Below are positions 55,826 to 64,000 of a stretch of 64,000 nt of DNA, piece by piece. The stretch spans positions 1 to 64,000 of the forward strand of contig NZ_NKHG01000112.1 of NCBI RefSeq assembly GCF_002744245.1, read 5' to 3'. The position numbers and the translations under genes were made by a program. Numbering within the stretch: the stretch's first letter is position 1; each line of letters begins with the position of its first letter. The notes under the pieces are model-generated. The model did not search any database and was not told where the DNA came from. It saw only the letters and a program-made list of their open reading frames with translations. The DNA is from Bacillus pumilus. GTDB taxonomy: Bacteria; Bacillota; Bacilli; Bacillales; Bacillaceae.

Positions 55826-56812
55826 TTGGCTACAATTAGAGATGTTGCAAAAGCTGCAAAAGTGTCTGTTGCCACTGTTTCACGCGTGCTCAACGATACT
55901 GGATACGTCCATACTGATACAAAAACCCGCGTGACACAAGCGATGCAGGAGCTGAACTACTTTCCCAATGAAGTGGCTAGATCCCTTTTTAAAAGAGAAT
56001 CCCGATTAATCGGTTTACTCCTACCTGATATCACTAACCCCTTCTTCCCTCAGCTGGCTAGAGGCGTAGAGGATGAGATTCATGCCCATGGATTTCGGTT
56101 ATTATTTGGAAACAGTGATGAAGATCGTGAAAAGGAACTGGCCTACTTACAAACCTTTAAACAAAATCAAGTGGTCGGTGTCATCGCTGTCACCAACGAA
56201 CCTGAATCGGATATGTACAATGATGATGATTTACCGGTTGTGTTCTTAGATCGAACCGTTCCAAATGTACCTTCTGTGTTTGCAGATGCTGCCACCGGCG
56301 GAAAAATGGCGGCAATGGAATTGATTAGACGCGGCAGCCGGCAGGTCACACTGCTAAAAGGCCCCGCTCACCTTCAAACAGCGCGGCAAAGATTCAAAGG
56401 CGCTCTCGATATTCTTACTGAAGAAGGTGTCGACTTTCATGTGATGTCTAACGCATCTTTTTCCTTTCAGGAAGCCCGAAAAAGCGCCAAGGCCCTTTTC
56501 CAGCTGTACCCTGAAACAGATGGCATCATTGCCAGCAATGACATCGTCGCAACAGCGGTTATACACGAAGCGCTTCGAATCGGAAGAGCCATTCCAGATG
56601 AAGTCCAAATCATCGGATTTGATGATATCCCTCAAAGCGAACTGCTCTTCCCTTCTTTATCAACCATCAGGCAGCCTGCCTATGATATGGGGAAAGAAGC
56701 AGCAAAGCTTTTAATCAAAGCTATTCAGAAACAACCAATAGATCAACCAGTTATTCAAATGCCCGTCTCTTTTATTGAACGAGAGACCACGAGAAAGGTG
56801 GATTCACAATGA
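55826..56812 (+). CDS. rbsR: LacI-family ribose repressor RbsR
   Basis: Repressor of the ribose operon, 328 residues. Helix-turn-helix ATIRDVAKAAKVSVATVSRV, hinge NEVARSLF, then the sugar-binding-like domain with IGLLLPDITNPFFPQLARG, VVFLDRTV and IGFDDIPQSELLFPSLSTI. TTG 55826 follows GGGAGG; an upstream frame to 55784 crosses the operator and is rejected. Its stop overlaps rbsK (ATGA). Confidence 0.93.
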   Translation: MATIRDVAKAAKVSVATVSRVLNDTGYVHTDTKTRVTQAMQELNYFPNEVARSLFKRESRLIGLLLPDITNPFFPQLARGVEDEIHAHGFRLLFGNSDEDREKELAYLQTFKQNQVVGVIAVTNEPESDMYNDDDLPVVFLDRTVPNVPSVFADAATGGKMAAMELIRRGSRQVTLLKGPAHLQTARQRFKGALDILTEEGVDFHVMSNASFSFQEARKSAKALFQLYPETDGIIASNDIVATAVIHEALRIGRAIPDEVQIIGFDDIPQSELLFPSLSTIRQPAYDMGKEAAKLLIKAIQKQPIDQPVIQMPVSFIERETTRKVDSQ

Positions 56813-57732
56813 GTCAAATTGTTGTAGTAGGAAGCTGTTCCATGGATTTAGTCGTCACATCCAATAAACGGCCGAATGCCGGAGAGACCGTTCTAGGCGA
56901 ATCATTTAAAACGGTCCCAGGCGGAAAAGGAGCCAATCAAGCAGTTGCAAGTGCAAGGCTTGGCGCAGATGTATATATGGTCGGTCGAGTCGGTGATGAC
57001 GCATATGGTCAGGATATTGTAAACAATTTACAAGCTCAAGGTGTTCGTACCACATATATGAAATCGGTTACCGAAATGGAAAGTGGAACAGCTCATATCA
57101 TTTTAGCTGAAGGCGATAACAGTATTGTTGTCGTCAAAGGGGCAAATAACGAAGTCACACCTGATTATGTAAAAGAGGCTCTGTCCACTATTGATGATAT
57201 CGGTATGGTGCTCATCCAGCAGGAGATTCCTGAAGAAACGGTCGAAGCGGTCTGCGCCATTTGCAGTGAAAACGAGATTCCAGTGATCTTAAATCCCGCA
57301 CCGGCTCGCAAAGTGACACAGCAAATATTAGATCAGGCTGCCTATATTACACCAAATGAGCACGAAGCAGCTCTTATGTTTGATCGTCTCACGATCGAAG
57401 AAGCCTTGCGTCAATACCCAAACAAATTACTGATCACAGAAGGGAAAAACGGGGTTCGATATTTTGACGGATCGAAAGAAATTTTAGTCCCAGGCTATCC
57501 TGTCAAAGCAGTCGATACAACAGGAGCTGGCGATACCTTTAACGGCGCTTTGGCTGTAGCACTGACAGAAGGCAAACCCTTATATGACGCTCTTGCCTTT
57601 GCCAATTTTGCAGCATCTATCTCTGTCACAAAGTTCGGCGCACAAGGCGCATGCCGACAAGAGAAGAATTGGAGAGAAAGAAATGAAAAAAAACGGCATC
57701 TTAAACAGTCACATCGCCAAGGTACTCGCTGA
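56809..57732 (+). CDS. rbsK: Ribokinase RbsK, C-terminal frameshift
   Basis: Phosphorylates ribose to ribose-5-phosphate. PfkB-family motifs are intact: [43 protein letters not shown] and the catalytic [17 protein letters not shown]. The last ~27 residues (from [12 protein letters not shown]) look wrong. Adding one G near 57646-57650 gives [16 protein letters not shown] and a stop at 57684-57686 that overlaps the rbsD ATG as ATGA, the ordinary arrangement. As it stands the frame runs 50 bases into rbsD. The catalytic core is unaffected, so activity may be kept. Confidence 0.88.
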   Translation: MSQIVVVGSCSMDLVVTSNKRPNAGETVLGESFKTVPGGKGANQAVASARLGADVYMVGRVGDDAYGQDIVNNLQAQGVRTTYMKSVTEMESGTAHIILAEGDNSIVVVKGANNEVTPDYVKEALSTIDDIGMVLIQQEIPEETVEAVCAICSENEIPVILNPAPARKVTQQILDQAAYITPNEHEAALMFDRLTIEEALRQYPNKLLITEGKNGVRYFDGSKEILVPGYPVKAVDTTGAGDTFNGALAVALTEGKPLYDALAFANFAASISVTKFGAQGACRQEKNWRERNEKKRHLKQSHRQGTR

Positions 57733-58075
57733 CCTTGGTCATACAGATACAGTCGTCATCGCAGACTGTGGTCTGCCAATTCCAGAAGGGCCAATCAAGA
57801 TCGACCTTGCATTATCAATCGGCACACCGTCCTTTCAGGAGATCGCCTCCCTTCTGCTTCAAGAAATGGCGGTTGAAAAAATCACCGTAGCAAGTGAAAT
57901 CAAAGAAGCCAATAAACGAGACCATTTGTTTTTAAAGAAAGCGTTATCAAAACCGTTAGATGATGTAGATCACGAGACATTCAAGGACATGACGAAACAG
58001 GCAAAAGCAGTCATTCGAACGGGTGAAGCCACCCCATACGCAAACTGCATTCTTCATGCCGGTGTCATCTTTTAA
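57683..58075 (+). CDS. rbsD: D-ribose pyranase RbsD
   Basis: Catalyses interconversion of beta-pyran and beta-furan forms of ribose before phosphorylation. 130 residues, family-typical. Conserved [29 protein letters not shown] and [29 protein letters not shown] precedes ATG 57683. Confidence 0.94.
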   Translation: MKKNGILNSHIAKVLADLGHTDTVVIADCGLPIPEGPIKIDLALSIGTPSFQEIASLLLQEMAVEKITVASEIKEANKRDHLFLKKALSKPLDDVDHETFKDMTKQAKAVIRTGEATPYANCILHAGVIF

Positions 58076-58090
58076 AAGGAGGAGCCAGAT

Positions 58091-59572
58091 ATGAACATTG
58101 AGATGCATAACATTCATAAGACCTTTGGAAAAAACATCGTTCTCTCCGGGGTCTCCTTTGACCTCGTCACAGGTGAAGTCCATGCGCTTATGGGTGAAAA
58201 CGGGGCTGGAAAATCAACCCTGATGAACCTGCTGACAGGCCTTTATTCATTAGATCAAGGAACGATTCAAATTGACGGAAAAGAAACCGCTTTCAAAAAT
58301 CCAAAGGAAGCTGAACAGCACGGAATTGCCTTCATTCATCAGGAATTAAACATATGGCCTGATATGACCGTTTTGGAGAATCTATTCATCGGCAAAGAAA
58401 TCTATACAAAGCTTGGTCTCCTAGACACAAAGAAAATGAAAGCACTTGCCCAAACGCAGCTAGACCGATTATCTGTCAATCTATCGCTTGATCAGGATGC
58501 AGGAAGCTGTTCTGTTGGGCAGAAACAGATGATCGAGATTGCGAAAGCCTTAATGACCGATGCGAAGGTCATCATCATGGATGAGCCAACTGCCGCTCTA
58601 ACTGATCGTGAGATTGAAAAGCTATTCCAAGTCATTGAATCGCTCAAAAAAGAAGGCGTTTCCATCGTGTATATTTCCCACCGTATGGAAGAAATCTTTG
58701 CGATTTGTGATCGTATTACGATCATGCGTGACGGGAAAACAGTCGACACGAAAGCCATACCTGAAACGAATTTCCATGAAGTCGTCAAAAAAATGGTCGG
58801 ACGAGAATTAACAGATCGTTATCCTGAGCGTACTCCTTCTAAAGGAGATGTGATCCTAGAAGTAAAACAAGCAACGAGAAAAGGACGCTTTCAGGATATC
58901 AATTTCTCAGTCAAAGCTGGAGAAATCGTCGGTGTTGCAGGCTTAATGGGAGCTGGCCGGACCGAAATGATGCGGTCACTGTTTGGCCTTGATCCTCTTG
59001 ACCAAGGTGAAATCTGGGTACATGGGAAAAAGGCTGTCATTAAAAAACCAAGTGATGCCGTCAAGCTCGGTATTGGCTTCATCACAGAGGATCGCAAAGA
59101 TGAAGGACTGATGTTAGATGCACCCATCCGAGAAAACATCGGTTTGCCAAACTTAGACAGCTTCTCTCCAAAGGGACTGATTGATAAGAAGAACGAACAG
59201 GATTTTGTCGATCTCCTCATAAAGAGGCTGACGATTAAAACCGCTTCCTCTGAAATCTCTGCACGAAGCCTGTCTGGTGGAAATCAGCAAAAAGTCGTCA
59301 TCGCCAAATGGATTGGCATTCAGCCGAAGGTCCTCATTTTAGATGAACCGACAAGAGGTGTCGACGTCGGGGCGAAACGAGAAATCTATCAACTAATGAA
59401 CGAACTGACAGATCGAGGCGTTGCGATTTTGATGGTCTCATCTGAGCTTCCAGAGGTTCTCGGGATGAGCGATCGAGTGCTTGTCATTCATGAAGGAACA
59501 ATCAGCGGAGAATTAGATCAAACAGAAGCTACACAAGAACGAATCATGACATTAGCTACAGGAGGGAAGTAA
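58091..59572 (+). CDS. rbsA: Ribose importer ATPase RbsA
   Basis: Double-domain ABC ATPase of the CUT2 ribose importer, 493 residues. First domain: Walker [10 protein letters not shown], signature [15 protein letters not shown], Walker [12 protein letters not shown]. Second domain: degenerate Walker [11 protein letters not shown], signature [41 protein letters not shown] precedes ATG 58091. Confidence 0.95.
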   Translation: MNIEMHNIHKTFGKNIVLSGVSFDLVTGEVHALMGENGAGKSTLMNLLTGLYSLDQGTIQIDGKETAFKNPKEAEQHGIAFIHQELNIWPDMTVLENLFIGKEIYTKLGLLDTKKMKALAQTQLDRLSVNLSLDQDAGSCSVGQKQMIEIAKALMTDAKVIIMDEPTAALTDREIEKLFQVIESLKKEGVSIVYISHRMEEIFAICDRITIMRDGKTVDTKAIPETNFHEVVKKMVGRELTDRYPERTPSKGDVILEVKQATRKGRFQDINFSVKAGEIVGVAGLMGAGRTEMMRSLFGLDPLDQGEIWVHGKKAVIKKPSDAVKLGIGFITEDRKDEGLMLDAPIRENIGLPNLDSFSPKGLIDKKNEQDFVDLLIKRLTIKTASSEISARSLSGGNQQKVVIAKWIGIQPKVLILDEPTRGVDVGAKREIYQLMNELTDRGVAILMVSSELPEVLGMSDRVLVIHEGTISGELDQTEATQERIMTLATGGK

Positions 59573-59573
59573 C

Positions 59574-60527
59574 ATGAAACCACTTACTTCAAATGGACGA
59601 TTTGACCACATCATGCAAAAACTTGGGCCATTCTTAGGACTCATCATCCTTGTCGCCATTGTTTCAATTTTAAATCCGGCCTTTTTAGAGCCATTAAACA
59701 TTTTAAACTTACTAAGACAAATCTCCATTAATGCCCTCATCGCCTTTGGGATGACATTTGTTATTTTAACTGGAGGCATTGATTTGTCTGTCGGTGCGAT
59801 TTTAGCGCTGTCTAGTGCTCTGACTGCTGGCTTTATCGTTTCTGGTATGGACCCGATTCTAGCCATTATCGTTGGATGTATCATCGGTGCCCTTCTTGGA
59901 ATGGTCAACGGTCTTTTAATCACAAAAGGAAAAATGGCTCCTTTTATTGCAACACTTGCAACCATGACCATTTTTAGAGGATTAACGCTTGTTTATACAG
60001 ATGGAAACCCGATTACGGGGCTGGGCTCTAACTATGCGTTTCAGCTATTCGGCCGCGGATATTTCTTAGGTATCCCTGTTCCAGCGATCACGATGCTTCT
60101 CACCTTTATTGTGCTTTGGGTGCTGCTTCATAAAACGCCTTTCGGCAGAAGAACGTATGCCATCGGCGGGAATGAAAAAGCCGCTTTTATCTCAGGGATT
60201 AAAGTACCGCGCGTGAAAATTATGATCTATTCATTAGCAGGTTTCATGTCTGCTTTAGCAGGGGCGATTTTAACATCTCGACTAAACTCTGCTCAGCCAA
60301 CAGCTGGTACGTCCTATGAGCTTGATGCGATTGCTGCCGTTGTACTTGGCGGGACAAGCCTTTCTGGCGGAAGAGGACGAATTGTCGGCACACTTATCGG
60401 GGTGCTCATTATCGGGGTCTTGAACAATGGTATGAACTTACTTGGTGTATCATCATTCTATCAATCTGTCGTCAAAGGAATTGTAATCTTGATTGCAGTC
60501 CTATTAGACAGAAAAAAATCTGCTTAA
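59574..60527 (+). CDS. rbsC: Ribose importer permease RbsC
   Basis: Membrane subunit of the CUT2 importer, 317 residues, with about eight to ten hydrophobic segments. The signature FVILTGGIDLSVGAILALSS and the late GTSLSGGRGRIVGTLIGVL are present. One base separates it from rbsA. Confidence 0.94.
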   Translation: MKPLTSNGRFDHIMQKLGPFLGLIILVAIVSILNPAFLEPLNILNLLRQISINALIAFGMTFVILTGGIDLSVGAILALSSALTAGFIVSGMDPILAIIVGCIIGALLGMVNGLLITKGKMAPFIATLATMTIFRGLTLVYTDGNPITGLGSNYAFQLFGRGYFLGIPVPAITMLLTFIVLWVLLHKTPFGRRTYAIGGNEKAAFISGIKVPRVKIMIYSLAGFMSALAGAILTSRLNSAQPTAGTSYELDAIAAVVLGGTSLSGGRGRIVGTLIGVLIIGVLNNGMNLLGVSSFYQSVVKGIVILIAVLLDRKKSA

Positions 60528-60540
60528 GGAGGCAGCTGCT

Positions 60541-61458
60541 ATGAAAAAATATCTCATTCTCATCCTGACTCTCTCATTGTTCATGCTCACTGCCTGCTCA
60601 CTAGAACCGCCAGAGTGGGCCAAATCAACAAAGGATGGTAAGAAAAAAGACATCAAAATCGGGCTATCGATCTCAACCTTAAATAACCCATTCTTCGTTT
60701 CTCTGAAAAACGGCGTGACAAAAGAAGCGAAAAAGCTTGGCATTGAAGTCGTTATTGCAGATGCACAAAATGATTCAGCCAAACAAACGAGTGATGTAGA
60801 AGATTTAATCCAGCAAGGGGTCGACGCATTACTGATTAACCCAGCCGATTCCTCTGCCATATCAACAGCTGTCGAATCAGCAAATGCTTCAAATATACCT
60901 GTCATCACATTAGACCGCTCAGCAGAAAGCGGAAAGGTGGAAGCACTTGTGGCTTCAGATAACGTCAAAGGCGGCGAAATGGCAGCTGACTTTATCATCG
61001 ACAAGCTCGGCAAAGGAGCAAAGGTGGCTGAATTAGAAGGTGTACCAGGGGCTTCAGCCACACGTGAGCGTGGAAAAGGCTTCCACCAAAAAGCAGACAA
61101 AGACCTTGATGTCACAGCCAAACAAGCCGCTGACTTCGACCGGACAAAAGGGCTGAATGTCATGGAAAACCTCCTTCAAGGAAACCCAGACATTCAAGCA
61201 GTCTTTGCACACAATGATGAAATGGCACTTGGCGCTTTAGAGGCGATCCAAAGCTCTGGAAAAGACATCCTCGTCGTCGGTTTTGACGGAAACGAAGATG
61301 CACTAAACTCGATCAAAGCAGGAAAGCTCTCTGCAACCGTCGCGCAGCAGCCAGAGCTGATCGGTCAGCTGGCAGTTGGTGCTGCAAACGATGTATTAAA
61401 AGGGAAAAAGGTAGAAAAAAACATCGCAGCTCCACTGAAACTTGAACAAAAAAAATAA
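60541..61458 (+). CDS. rbsB: Ribose-binding lipoprotein RbsB
   Basis: Solute-binding protein of the ribose importer, 305 residues. Lipobox LTAC, then the type I periplasmic fold: IGLSISTLNNPFFVSLKNGV, DALLINPADSSAI, VITLDRSAESGKV, FAHNDEMALGALEA and VVGFDGNEDA. AAGGAGG precedes ATG 60541. Last gene of rbsRKDACB. Confidence 0.95.
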   Translation: MKKYLILILTLSLFMLTACSLEPPEWAKSTKDGKKKDIKIGLSISTLNNPFFVSLKNGVTKEAKKLGIEVVIADAQNDSAKQTSDVEDLIQQGVDALLINPADSSAISTAVESANASNIPVITLDRSAESGKVEALVASDNVKGGEMAADFIIDKLGKGAKVAELEGVPGASATRERGKGFHQKADKDLDVTAKQAADFDRTKGLNVMENLLQGNPDIQAVFAHNDEMALGALEAIQSSGKDILVVGFDGNEDALNSIKAGKLSATVAQQPELIGQLAVGAANDVLKGKKVEKNIAAPLKLEQKK

Positions 61459-61464
61459 ACACAA

Positions 61465-61488
61465 AACCCCCGATTTCCCTCGGGGGTT
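61465..61488. terminator. Bidirectional terminator after rbsB
   Basis: Perfect AACCCCCGA / TCGGGGGTT hairpin with a 6-base loop. T-rich tails follow on the minus strand and, more weakly, on the plus strand. Confidence 0.85.
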
Positions 61489-61495
61489 ATTCACG

Positions 61496-62122
61496 TTATT
61501 CTGGTCTTTTGAGCACAAATGACGTACCTAAACAGACATAATCATTTCCTGCTAAGCGTGCAACTGGCTTTAATACGTCTGTTGAAATATATCCTTTTTC
61601 CGCATCATAGACAGACTCATCTAAATGCGCACACACAACCCGGCCAATGATATGATCGACCGTGATCTCACCTTCCTCATTTTGAAAGATCAGATGTTTT
61701 TCCAGCAGACATTCAAAGCGGATGCGTGCTTCCTTGATGCCTGGAACTGTAACAACACTGCTCTTTACTTGATGAAGACGGGTTCGATCCAGCTCACTCT
61801 CTTCCTCTGGCAAAGTAGCAGCCGTTTCGTTTATATCCTCTATCAGCGCTTCATCACTCACATGAATAACAAACTCTCCTCTGTCTGTGATATGCTTTGC
61901 TGTATCTTTCATCTCTCCTTGGCGTCGTCCGATGGAAACGGCGATGAGTGGAGGATCGCCACTGATGACATTGAAGAAACTGAATGGTGCGGCATTTACT
62001 ACATTTTCTTTTGACAGACTTGTCATAAACGCAATCGGTCTTGGAACAATGGAACCAGATAATAATTTATATGCTTCTTTTTGTGACAGCTTATCCATTT
62101 GCAACGTAATCAATTCAGACAC
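61496..62122 (-). CDS. ywrF: Flavin-reductase-like FMN-binding protein (YwrF family)
   Basis: 208 residues of the flavin reductase-like, FMN-binding split-barrel family. Visible: SGSIVPRPIAFMTSLS, NAAPFSFFNVISGDPPLIAVSIG and KDTAKHITDRGEFVIHV. Physiological substrate unknown. Closest named relative, from memory, is B. subtilis YwrF. 41 bases downstream of alsR on the same strand. Confidence 0.8.
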   Translation of the reverse strand: MSELITLQMDKLSQKEAYKLLSGSIVPRPIAFMTSLSKENVVNAAPFSFFNVISGDPPLIAVSIGRRQGEMKDTAKHITDRGEFVIHVSDEALIEDINETAATLPEEESELDRTRLHQVKSSVVTVPGIKEARIRFECLLEKHLIFQNEEGEITVDHIIGRVVCAHLDESVYDAEKGYISTDVLKPVARLAGNDYVCLGTSFVLKRPE

Positions 62123-62163
62123 GCCCCCTTTTGATGTAACGACATCATACCATACCCCTTTCT

Positions 62164-63060
62164 TTATGCCTCTGATTCCGGTTCGGTGCGATGCAGGATA
62201 TGGTGGACAAGATGAAATAAAGCAGGATTATGATTTTCTCGTCTATATGAAATCGTCCATTCCGCCAGAAGCTGTTCATCTTCAATCGACCGATACACAA
62301 CATCTAAGTTAAATAATCGCCGAGCCGATCTTGGAATGACAGCAATGCCAATACCTGCTGTGACAAGCCCAATGACCATTTGATATTCCGCCGCTTCCTG
62401 TACAATATTCGGAGAAAATCCGTACTTCTCACACAGCAGGACAAAGTGCTGATAAAGAGACGGCCATGATTCCTTTGATAAAGAAATAATGGGTTCATGA
62501 CGAATATCTTCAATGGTAACTGCTTCTTTTTCAGCCAGTGGGTGATTCTTCGGAATCGCAAAGATACACTCACTTTGTTTCATTAAACGACTGACAAGTT
62601 CTTCGTGCGGTGATGTAGGATGCAAAAAACCAACATCAATGTCCCCATTCAAAAGCGCCCTCAGCTGCTGCGGGACAGAAAGCTGCTTCAGCTCAATGCT
62701 GACAGAGGGGTACATCTCTCTGAATTCACGTACAACGGGCGGCAGAATATCATACGTCGCTGTTCCAACAAAACCGATGATAATTTTCCCAAGCTCCCCT
62801 CTTGCTGTATGACGGGCATGATCAACAGCTTTATCAAGCTGTTGCAGCACCCCCCGAACCTCATGTAAAAAGACCTTCCCAGCAGCTGTTAACTCCACGA
62901 CTCGTTTAGACCGGTGAAACAAAGGAAATCCCAATTCTTCCTCAAACTGCTTAATTTGCTGACTAAGTGGAGGCTGTGTCATGTTCAATCGTGCGGCCGC
63001 TCTGCCGAAATGCAGCTCCTCCGCCACTGTGACAAAATACTGCAAATGTCTCAGTTCCAT
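62164..63060 (-). CDS. alsR: LysR-type regulator AlsR
   Basis: Activator of acetoin genes alsSD in response to acetate and low pH (family knowledge). 298 residues: LysR helix-turn-helix ELHFGRAAARLNMTQPPLSQ, linker helix, effector domain with IIGFVGTATYDILPPVVREF. ATG 63060 follows GAGGAG; the frame to 63114 lacks a site. Divergent from alsS, the usual LysR arrangement. Confidence 0.9.
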   Translation of the reverse strand: MELRHLQYFVTVAEELHFGRAAARLNMTQPPLSQQIKQFEEELGFPLFHRSKRVVELTAAGKVFLHEVRGVLQQLDKAVDHARHTARGELGKIIIGFVGTATYDILPPVVREFREMYPSVSIELKQLSVPQQLRALLNGDIDVGFLHPTSPHEELVSRLMKQSECIFAIPKNHPLAEKEAVTIEDIRHEPIISLSKESWPSLYQHFVLLCEKYGFSPNIVQEAAEYQMVIGLVTAGIGIAVIPRSARRLFNLDVVYRSIEDEQLLAEWTISYRRENHNPALFHLVHHILHRTEPESEA

Positions 63061-63117
63061 CCTTTCACTCCTCACACACTTATTCGTAAAACATATCAAA
63101 ACCACGTTAAACATATA

Positions 63118-63147
63118 TTGGAAATTCTAATTTGTGAAATGTATAGT
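63118..63147 (+). promoter_or_regulatory. Candidate promoter of alsS
   Basis: TTGGAA (63118-63123), 18 bases, TATAGT (63142-63147). Confidence 0.5.
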
Positions 63148-63157
63148 AAATCATATC

Positions 63158-63175
63158 ATGAAAATATATTTTCAT
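63158..63175. repeat. 18-bp perfect palindrome in the alsS leader
   Basis: ATGAAAATATATTTTCAT, beginning 11 bases after the candidate -10 and ending 35 bases before the alsS start. Could be an operator or a small hairpin; function not known. Confidence 0.7.
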
Positions 63176-63210
63176 AAAAAATTTTACTTGCCGAAAGGAG
63201 TGCGGGGTAA

Positions 63211-64000
63211 ATGAATTCTCAAGCACAACCCCTAACAAAACGAGGAGCAGAGTTGATTGTCGATACGCTGATTGCTCAAGGTGTGACCCATGTTTTTGCG
63301 ATTCCAGGTGCAAAAATTGATGCGGTATTTGATGTATTGAAAGACAGAGGTCCAGAGCTTGTCCTCTGTAGACACGAGCAAAATGCGGCCTTTATGGCAG
63401 CAGCTGTCGGTCGTTTAACTGGCAAACCAGGTGTTTGTCTCGTCACATCAGGTCCTGGTGCATCCAATTTAGCGACAGGTCTATTAACAGCAAATACAGA
63501 AGGTGACCCTGTTGTCGCAATCGCTGGAAACGTCATTCGTGCAGATCGGCTAAAACGAACACATCAATCACTCGACAATGCGGCATTACTCAAACCAGTG
63601 ACAAAATATAGCGTTGAAGTACAAGACGTAAGCAATATACCAGAAGCATTAACAAATGCTTTTCGCGCGGCACAAAGAGGTCAAGCTGGAGCAGCATTTA
63701 TCAGCTTTCCACAAGATGTCGTGACAGAACACACCACACAAATGCCAGTGTCTGCTCACCCTTCTCCAGAATTAGGTCCTGCACCGGATGCTCTCATCAG
63801 TTCGGCCATCGCCAAAATCCAAAATGCACACTTACCTGTTGCTATTGTGGGAATGAAAGCTAGTCGTCCAGCTGCTGCAAACGCCACAAGAAAACTGCTG
63901 AAAACACTTGGTATCCCGTTTGTCGAAACATACCAAGGAGCTGGTGTTCTCTCAAGAGAGCTTGAGTCTCAATATGTCGGCAGAATCGGCTTATTCAGAA
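63211..64000 (+). CDS. alsS: Acetolactate synthase AlsS, partial
   Basis: Catabolic acetolactate synthase joining two pyruvates to acetolactate for acetoin production; thiamine diphosphate enzyme. Only the first ~263 residues are in the window. The N-terminal domain has [20 protein letters not shown], the catalytic Glu in [19 protein letters not shown] and [14 protein letters not shown], then the start of the middle domain ([12 protein letters not shown]). GAAAGGAG precedes ATG 63211. Context (alsR divergent) supports the catabolic AlsS rather than the biosynthetic IlvB. Confidence 0.92.
   Translation, partial: MNSQAQPLTKRGAELIVDTLIAQGVTHVFAIPGAKIDAVFDVLKDRGPELVLCRHEQNAAFMAAAVGRLTGKPGVCLVTSGPGASNLATGLLTANTEGDPVVAIAGNVIRADRLKRTHQSLDNAALLKPVTKYSVEVQDVSNIPEALTNAFRAAQRGQAGAAFISFPQDVVTEHTTQMPVSAHPSPELGPAPDALISSAIAKIQNAHLPVAIVGMKASRPAAANATRKLLKTLGIPFVETYQGAGVLSRELESQYVGRIGLFR

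Noticed and set aside
63131-63150. Rex-type site TTGTGAA near the alsS promoter
   Set aside because: Only one half-site matches; the second half expected for a Rex dimer is absent.

Overview
The window reads as chromosome of a low-to-medium GC Bacillus, most likely of the B. pumilus group (inferred, not searched). Gene order follows the B. subtilis stretch lytCBA-lytR-mnaA-gtaB-tagHG-tagFED-tagAB-lytD-pmi-gerB-ywtG-ywtF-ywtE-pgs-rbs-als, with replacements and insertions. No rRNA, tRNA, CRISPR array, prophage or insertion sequence was seen. Almost all of it is envelope, spore-germination and sugar-metabolism genes.

Region 1 (1-24.4 kb) is the cell-wall block: the lytABC autolysin operon with a second LytA-like lipoprotein and a decayed LytC tail beside it; lytR/tagU; mnaA and gtaB (sugar nucleotides); tagGH (teichoic acid exporter); an extra A+T-rich 1001-residue CDP-glycerol-type transferase; tagF, tagE and tagD divergent from tagAB across a control region with two WalR/PhoP-like boxes; and the glucosaminidase lytD. 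tagC, which follows tagB in B. subtilis, is not present.

Region 2 (24.5-37.9 kb) is sugar import and uronate catabolism: pmi, a CUT1-type ABC importer without its own ATPase whose binding protein resembles the glucose/mannose GtsA type, a YesMN-like two-component system with a membrane-anchored sugar-binding protein (the kinase is frameshifted), a GNAT acetyltransferase, and kdgA-kdgK-kdgR divergent from kduI-kduD with four copies of a CG-centred operator-like motif.

Region 3 (37.9-55.7 kb) has two GerA-type nutrient germinant receptor operons on either side of a glycosyltransferase-methyltransferase fusion, ywtG, tagT, ywtE and the poly-gamma-glutamate genes pgsB-pgsC-pgsA-pgsE-pgdS. The A subunit of the first receptor carries a 4-base tandem duplication that replaces its C-terminal tail. 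The tiny pgsE gene is easily overlooked.

Region 4 (55.8-64 kb) is the ribose operon rbsRKDACB under a cre/RbsR-type palindrome (with a one-base frameshift near the end of rbsK), a flavin-reductase-like protein, and alsR divergent from alsS, which runs off the window.

The clearest unusual signals are three probable frameshifts (histidine kinase, gerBA, rbsK), the extra teichoic acid polymerase-like gene, the LytC remnant, a 14-bp inverted repeat in the long pgsB upstream region, and the sugar-sensing three-component system. No entirely new system could be demonstrated from sequence alone.
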